From assembly GCF_014805685.1 (NCBI RefSeq), contig NC_060904.1:16558311-16622310 (forward strand): DNA of 64,000 nucleotides, read 5' to 3'. The number at the start of each line of letters is the position of its first letter. Positions within the stretch are counted from its first letter, which is position 1. The notes under the pieces are model-generated. The model had not been told where the DNA came from, did not search any database, and was given only the letters and a program-made list of their open reading frames with translations. Position numbers and translations under genes: made by a program. Shown here in pieces: positions 58,570-64,000 of the stretch. This DNA is from Silurus meridionalis. Lineage: Eukaryota; Chordata; Actinopteri; Siluriformes; Siluridae.

Positions 58570-58970
58570 CTGGAAATCATACTTGAGTGAAAGTATAGAG
58601 TGGAAGTTTAAATACCTTACTGCAAATCTTATCTTATTACAAGTTAAGTCTCCGATTTATGACTTAAGGTAAAGTATTAGAGTATCCGATTTGAACATTA
58701 CTTGAGTATTTGACTCCTATTGAACACAGAGTCACATGTTAGCAAAAAAAGATCAATTATTTTAATGAAGTAAAACCAAATATTCACGACTGAATGATTG
58801 CTAAACGCTTATTGTCAATTGAATCAGAGTGGAGTAAAAAAGTACTTATATTAAATCATAAATGTGGTAAATGTTGCTTATTTTTTATTCTTAGTAAAAC
58901 TAAAAAGGAGGCAAAAAACTGACTTGAGTACTGTAATGAGGTACATTTACTCCAATACTTTACACCACTG
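58570..58970 (-). mobile_element. Tol2-like hAT relic
   Basis: TACTTGAGTGAAAGTATAGA at the left and GACTTGAGTACTGTAATGAG with ACTTTACACCACTG at the right resemble Tol2-type ends. The centre is AT-rich without a frame. Confidence 0.55.
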
Positions 58971-59929
58971 TCATTTTGTTAACTATATAGGAATCACTTT
59001 GTGTTTTCCTGCTCATGCTTGAACTCATGTGCCCTGAAAATGTAAACGTGAACTGAATGTCATGACAAGACTGGAAAAGTTGTAACATATATATTATAGT
59101 TATAACAAGCATGTTCTTGGGGGTCACATGATCATCCCAGGATGCATGCGTGGTCCTAGGTGAGAGAATGAGATTCTTGTTAAACCTATAGATGGCAGAA
59201 GACTCCCAAAATGAGGATTTTATACCTGGTACTTGATTTTAGGTTTAAGCAGAATCAAAGCGTTTGGGAAAAGTTGATCAGATGCGCGAGTGGTTTCCTG
59301 CTCCAAGCATGTGGAAATCACCGTGCATGAAGCTGCGAGCGGGTATCAGTTTTTTTTTTTGCTTAAAAATCATGCTGCTCTTGTGCTCTCGTGCCGCCGA
59401 GGCATTCGCTCTATGGTCTCCTCAGCTGATGGATCTTCCTGCGTCTTGCTCACCAAATCACCGTTTTCTCTCAGACATTTTGAGTTTTCTTTCTTCGTTT
59501 CTCGGATATGACACGACTAAGGCTTGTGGTGGATTTAAATTTATTTTTATTTTTTTTCGTGCATGAGGATCATCAGAGGTAAGATGCCGGGACGACTCCT
59601 CAGGTCGTGTGCACGGTAAGTTGGCTCAGGGTGAGTTCTCGTCAAAGGTGCAGCATTTTCTTATAGAGCTTCATTTCCCATCAGAGGTTCTTTAACTTCC
59701 AGCAAGAAACTGAGAAGAAAAATTGGTTAGGAATCAATTTCAAACATGACACACTGAAAAAAGTTCATATTTTAAGGCAGAAGAACAATGCATTAAATCA
59801 TGCAGATCTTTTTTTTCTCTCTAATTTCCAGCTGTTCAGCTCTCTTTAACTTGGCTGATGGAACCTGATTTGGTCTTATCCTGTTGTAGCTCATCCACCT
59901 CATGGTTGGAAGTTTGTGACAAAAGTTGG

Positions 59930-60235
59930 TGGACACCTCACCAAAAGGTTTGTACATGCTCTTTGAACATCACATTTGATGTTATAATAACCTCCACACT
60001 TCTGGGAAGATGCTCCAATAGATTTTGTGGAAATTCATTCAGACACAAAGGGTGTTAGTAAAGTCAAGTTCTGATGAGGTGAGGTGAGGAGGCCTGGGGT
60101 GAAGTCAACTTTTTAGCAGGTCACTCAAGATCTAGAATGCAACCACATTTAAAGATCATTGTGTTCCTCCAACTTTTAAGAGAACCACATATGGTTGGAA
60201 ACGTTGAGTGACCCAAAGGTCAGAGGAAAATAGAT
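59930..60235 (-). mobile_element. Tc1-like relic, copy h
   Basis: TTATAATAACCTCCACACTT, CTGGGAAGATGCTCCAATAG and GAGGTGAGGTGAGGAGGCCT are the inverted 3' half of the family. It lies head to head with copy i. Confidence 0.7.
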
Positions 60236-60279
60236 TCGTTTTTAGCTGCCTGGGAAAATTTTATATCTCAAAAACAATA

Positions 60280-60690
60280 AAAAAAAGTATTTGGACATGA
60301 CTTTTCCACTCATTTGTGGTTCTTGTTACCACAAACCTGCAAGCGCACAGTTGTATATGATGACTTTGGATATGGTAGCATGAAGTTTCCACATCACTAG
60401 GAGACCCAAACCTGTTCCAGCATGACAGTACCTCTGTGCACAAAACCAGTTCCATGAAGATATACTTTACATGGGTTGGAGTGGAAGATCTCCTGCTATC
60501 ATCCTGCTAGATCTTTGGGATGAATGTAAACACTGACTGCACTCCTCACCTCAGTATCTGACTTTACTAACACCTTTGTGGCTGAATGAATGAATGAATC
60601 TCCACAAATCTCCACAAAATTTAGTGGAACATCTTCCCAGAAGAGTGGAGATTGTTATAACAGCAGAACTAAATGTGGAATAGGATGTTA
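60280..60690 (+). mobile_element. Tc1-like relic, copy i
   Basis: CCAAACCTGTTCCAGCATGA, AACCAGTTCCATGAAGATAT, TAACACCTTTGTGGCTGAAT and GAACATCTTCCCAGAAGAGT follow the family order; the frame is broken. Confidence 0.7.
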
Positions 60691-60693
60691 TAA

Positions 60694-60779
<86 letters not shown>
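60694..60779. repeat. Compound (ATT)n-(AT)n microsatellite
   Basis: About nine ATT units pass directly into about 29 AT units, right at the end of Tc1-like copy i. Confidence 0.95.
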
Positions 60780-60783
<4 letters not shown>

Positions 60784-61789
60784 TGTTAATAATCCTAATA
60801 ACATTCTTAATATTAATTAATTCAGAACATGTTTATTCAGAAACCCATCCTGGGAATTGAGATGAAAAGCTGCTGGTGATCTCAGATTATAATCAGTGAC
60901 TGTTATACACGTGTTTACTTTTTCTCAATACAAATGAGTGTTTAAACAATTTTATGAGTGGATGAATGGGATTCGGGGGTGGGGATGGGGGTGTGTGTGT
61001 GTGTATTTTGTTAATGCATGAAATAGTCTGTTCAAGACTTTTTTATTTGATATTAAAATTACCTTTTAAAGCTTGATGAATTCTATTCATTTCCCATTAG
61101 TGAAGAACAATCACGCAGCTCCTTTCACTGAACCCTAATTATCTCAAGTGAGTGGCACTGAGCGTAAGTGACGGGACAGGACCAACACTCTTGTTTAGCT
61201 CATTATTTGTGATTTATTTCTGCATTATTAAATAAACTAAAAGTAAAAAAATGAACGCAGTCTGTTAAAGCAAATCTAAATAAATGAAGGAAGGCAAGTT
61301 CGATCACTTGAGGAAATAAGAGAGCGTGTTACGGCCTGAAGTGGTGAATTACAGGGCTGCTTTAGAAACGCTGCGAAGAAGATGAATGCGCTGGAAGTGT
61401 GTGTGTGTTTGTGTGTGCGTGAGAGAGTGTGTATGTGTGTTAAGATGTAATAAGAAAGGCTTAGATGTGATGGGTAACATGAAAATGAACAACGTGAAGA
61501 TTTAACGCAGACGAGTGTCGAATTCAATGAAGAAGCGCACAATGAAAAGAGTAAATATGGAATGCAGATTGGCAAAAAAAGCAAGTAAGAGAAGGGAAAG
61601 GATGAAAGTAAGAACAAAAGAAAAATGGGAGATGGTGGAAATGAAACAGAGAAGATGGAAAGTGAAACTGGACAGCAGAACAAATAGGAAGAAGCACAGC
61701 CAAATTCATTTCTTAATATGTCCTAGCATGTTCGAAAGTTGAAGAGAACTGAGTCAGACAAAATAGGGCACTCCTGGAGCAGAAAGGAT

Positions 61790-61880
61790 TAAGGGCCTTG
61801 CTCAGGGGCCCAACAGTGGCATCTTGGTGGCCATGTTTAAACACTTTGCTCAGGACCACAGGTTGCATGAATAGTTCTGC
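61790..61880 (-). mobile_element. SINE fragment
   Basis: AAGGGCCTTGCTCAGGGGCC and CAACAGTGGCATCTTGG keep the SINE body in minus orientation. Confidence 0.5.
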
Positions 61881-62384
61881 ATTTAAGCACCAATCACTAA
61901 ACTTTACCTTAACAATGATGGAACTGCGAGGGGGCGTTGAGTCAAACCGGGACGTTCGAGTTTATAAAATGAAAGAACTGCATTTATTTTTCGACATTCT
62001 CCCCTGCTACATTTATACACTCATCTCAGTGTTTAACTAACGCCTGAAAAAATTCAACATGAAAAATTTGTCAGTATGCCGAAACCAACTTATAACATCC
62101 TGCTGCAATTAGTTATCAAGGAACCACCGGGAGCGGATCGTCACTGATGGACGTACGGCCGTCACTGCGGGTTTTACTCACAAGAAACTTCATCACCACA
62201 CGTTTTTCCATGAATGCACTAACAGTGTTGTCTTGATTAATGGTCTCTGGACTCACCTGCGACATGTGCGCCACCTATCAGTAATAGGACGCGCTAGCCA
62301 CTTAATACTCTGTGTAGTAGCACCATGCTAGCATCCGTCATATAATGAATGGACATTCGGTACCAGCCAGATGAGGATGGGTTT

Positions 62385-62590
62385 CAGTTTTGAGTCTGGT
62401 TCTTCTCAAGGTTTCTTCCTCATGAAGTCTCAGGGATTAGCTCGCTTATTAGCAAAAAACTTACAGTTACAAGGAACAAACTTATAGGCGATAAACGTAT
62501 ACATTCTTTTATACAACTTTAACTCTGTGAAGCTGCTTTGAGACACTGTCCATTGTTAAAAGCACCCTACAAATAAGTTCTTTCAAACCT
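62385..62590 (+). mobile_element. LINE 3' end relic
   Basis: CTGGTTCTTCTCAAGGTTTC, TTCCTCATGAAGTCTCAGGG and GAAGCTGCTTTGAGACACTG, then TGTTAAAAGCACCCTACAAA, form the 3' end of the same LINE as 46525-47700, in plus orientation. Confidence 0.65.
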
Positions 62591-63006
62591 GAAATCGTCA
62601 AATTGTTTTTCTCGACTTCATTTTCGCTCAGAATGTTGGGTCGCTCAGCTCTATTGCGCTCGCGTACGTCTTGTCCTGAAACCCAAACGCTGAGACGCTG
62701 TTGACTGACACACTGCGTGAGCTCATTACGCACCTTTGTAAAATGATGGAACACTTTCAGGCCCAAATCATACCTTTTTATAACAAATAGCCGTGTTAGA
62801 CGATCATCCGTCATCAAAGCGGGTGGAAGGGTTATTCACGGAAATGAACTCAGCGCATGTCGGTACACGACGGGAAATGTTTTTAATCATGTTTGATTGG
62901 TTGTGTTAACGTGTGTGATTTAATGCTCGCGAAGACGGGTTTAGAGATTTTCGAATGATTCAAGAGCTCTCGCGTTGTTTATCTTCCACTCAGACTGATG
63001 GGCTTT

Positions 63007-63029
63007 TCTCTCTCTCTCTCTCTCTCTCT
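63007..63029. repeat. (TC)n microsatellite
   Basis: Eleven TC units. Confidence 0.9.
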
Positions 63030-63147
63030 TTTTAAATGAATGAATAATCATTGTGTTTTATTAAACGAGATTTTTCTGAATCAACTAAATATCTAGTTTT
63101 CATATCATGACTTCATGTTAGTTATGTTGTCTTGAGCTTAAAAACAG

Positions 63148-63178
63148 ACACACACACACCAACACACACCCACACACA
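63148..63178. repeat. (AC)n imperfect microsatellite
   Basis: AC units with two interruptions, directly before the purine-rich array. Confidence 0.85.
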
Positions 63179-63180
63179 GA

Positions 63181-63790
63181 AAAAAAAAAAAAAACCTTCA
63201 GAAAAACATGGAAAAGAGAACAGCAGAATTCCAACAGAGATCAGCAAAAAAAAAAAAAAATTAACAGAGAACAGCTTACTAAAAAGACAACAACAAAATC
63301 AGAAACTGGACCAGAGAACAGCAAAAAAAACCAATTGAACAGCGATCAGCAAAATTTTGGAAAAAAAACTGAAAAACATGGAAAAGAGAACAGCAGAATT
63401 CCATCAGAGATCAGCAAAAAAAAAAGAAAAAAAAAAAGAAAAATTAACAGAGAACAGCAAAGATTTGAACAGAGAACAGCAAACTAAAAAGACAACAACA
63501 AAATCAGAAACTGGAACAGAGAACAGCCAAAAATGGAACAGCAAACTAAAACCTAACAACAAAATTAGAAAAGGGAACATAAAACTGCAACATTGCAACA
63601 GAGAATAATAAAAACGTCGAATGAAAAACAGAACAGAAGACAGAACAGTGATATGCAAACAGAAAATGATGATTTTGAAACAGCAAATGGAACAGAGGAC
63701 ACTGTATATGAAACAGAGAACAGTGAAATTGAAAATGAGAACAGCATAATTAAAACAGAGAACAGCAAATATAAAACAGGAAACAGCTAA
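63181..63790. repeat. Purine-rich tandem array (AACAGAGAACAGC units)
   Basis: A short motif, AACAGAGAACAGCAAA and variants, recurs many times. A larger unit is repeated as well: GAAAAACATGGAAAAGAGAA occurs at 63201 and again at 63371, and GACAACAACAAAATCAGAAA at 63286 and again at 63491. The strand is nearly free of T in places. Long open frames on either strand result from this composition and are not genes. Confidence 0.9.
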
Positions 63791-64000
63791 AATTAGAAAA
63801 AACACACTTTCACTTTCTCTCAACATTTGTTCTTTTTGCTGCTTTGTGAAATTGAAACGTTTAAAACCAACTCAAATCACTCAGTTTGTCGTTGTACCCA
63901 GAACTCGATGTCCTGAAGATGTCAGAAAACGTTAAAGTTTTGATGTCCGACCATGAAGCTTGATTTTAGAAACAAAGTCAACAAACTAACATGTTTTGTC

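Larger units (their letters stand above)
26990..64000. other. Gene-poor region downstream of EIF3H
   Basis: After the EIF3H polyadenylation region I find no exon series, no long conserved frame and no structural RNA. Annotated elements below cover part of it. The blocks 29220-29850, 29940-30600, 34320-35850, 36170-36950, 38530-39500, 40260-41430, 42000-42820, 43700-44890, 45510-46380, 49850-50040, 50350-51120, 51600-52290, 52370-53180, 53290-54830, 57100-58050, 59000-59900 and 60800-62380 show nothing I can name apart from short simple repeats. In mammals this side of EIF3H is a gene desert toward TRPS1; synteny here is assumed, not shown. Confidence 0.6.

Noticed and set aside
61276..61683. 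A 135-codon minus-strand frame rich in S, F, L and H
   Set aside because: It is the complement of an A/G-rich region and has no domain; composition explains it.
63404..63826. A 140-codon minus-strand hydrophobic frame resembling a membrane protein
   Set aside because: It is the complement of the purine-rich tandem array; the F/L/V/C pattern repeats with the array unit.

Overview
The window looks like a vertebrate nuclear chromosome, most likely a teleost. It has one spliced host gene with short exons and long AT-rich introns. Everything else is decayed Tc1/mariner, hAT-like, LINE and tRNA-derived SINE copies, plus many AT, CA and trinucleotide microsatellites. An otophysan fish, perhaps a catfish, would fit the repeat mix, but that is a guess from general familiarity with these families. 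There are no prokaryotic features. || Left part (1 to about 26,990, + strand): seven exons encode residues 45-352 of translation initiation factor eIF3 subunit h (EIF3H/eif3h). They are 3274-3430, 15335-15502, 20249-20348, 22554-22703, 23547-23667, 25219-25351 and 26720-26817. All internal introns are GT-AG, phases agree across every junction, and the 308 encoded residues plus stop equal the human 352-residue protein minus its 44-residue first exon. Exon 1 and the promoter are not visible and probably lie upstream of position 1. The introns carry Tc1-like, hAT-like and SINE/LINE copies, a tRNA-Glu-headed retroposon at 13571, and a perfect 56-bp inverted repeat at 16248-16379. || Right part (about 26,990-64,000): I found no credible protein-coding or structural RNA gene. 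This is a gene-poor interval full of transposon fossils. They include two mariner copies missing the same catalytic middle, one of them split by a 5'-truncated LINE; a hAT-like element inside an older repeat; Tol2-like hAT ends; head-to-head Tc1 copies; and a purine-rich tandem array at the right end. In mammals the 3' side of EIF3H faces a gene desert next to TRPS1. If synteny holds, the few repeat-poor blocks here (for example 45,510-45,860 and 57,165-57,620) are candidates for conserved regulatory DNA; this is inference only. || No previously undescribed multi-gene system is visible. The most interesting signals are structural: a fold-back/template-switch scar, a CCA-bearing tRNA-Glu head joined to a LINE-like tail, nested insertions with probable target-site duplications, and a tandem in-frame splice acceptor in EIF3H.
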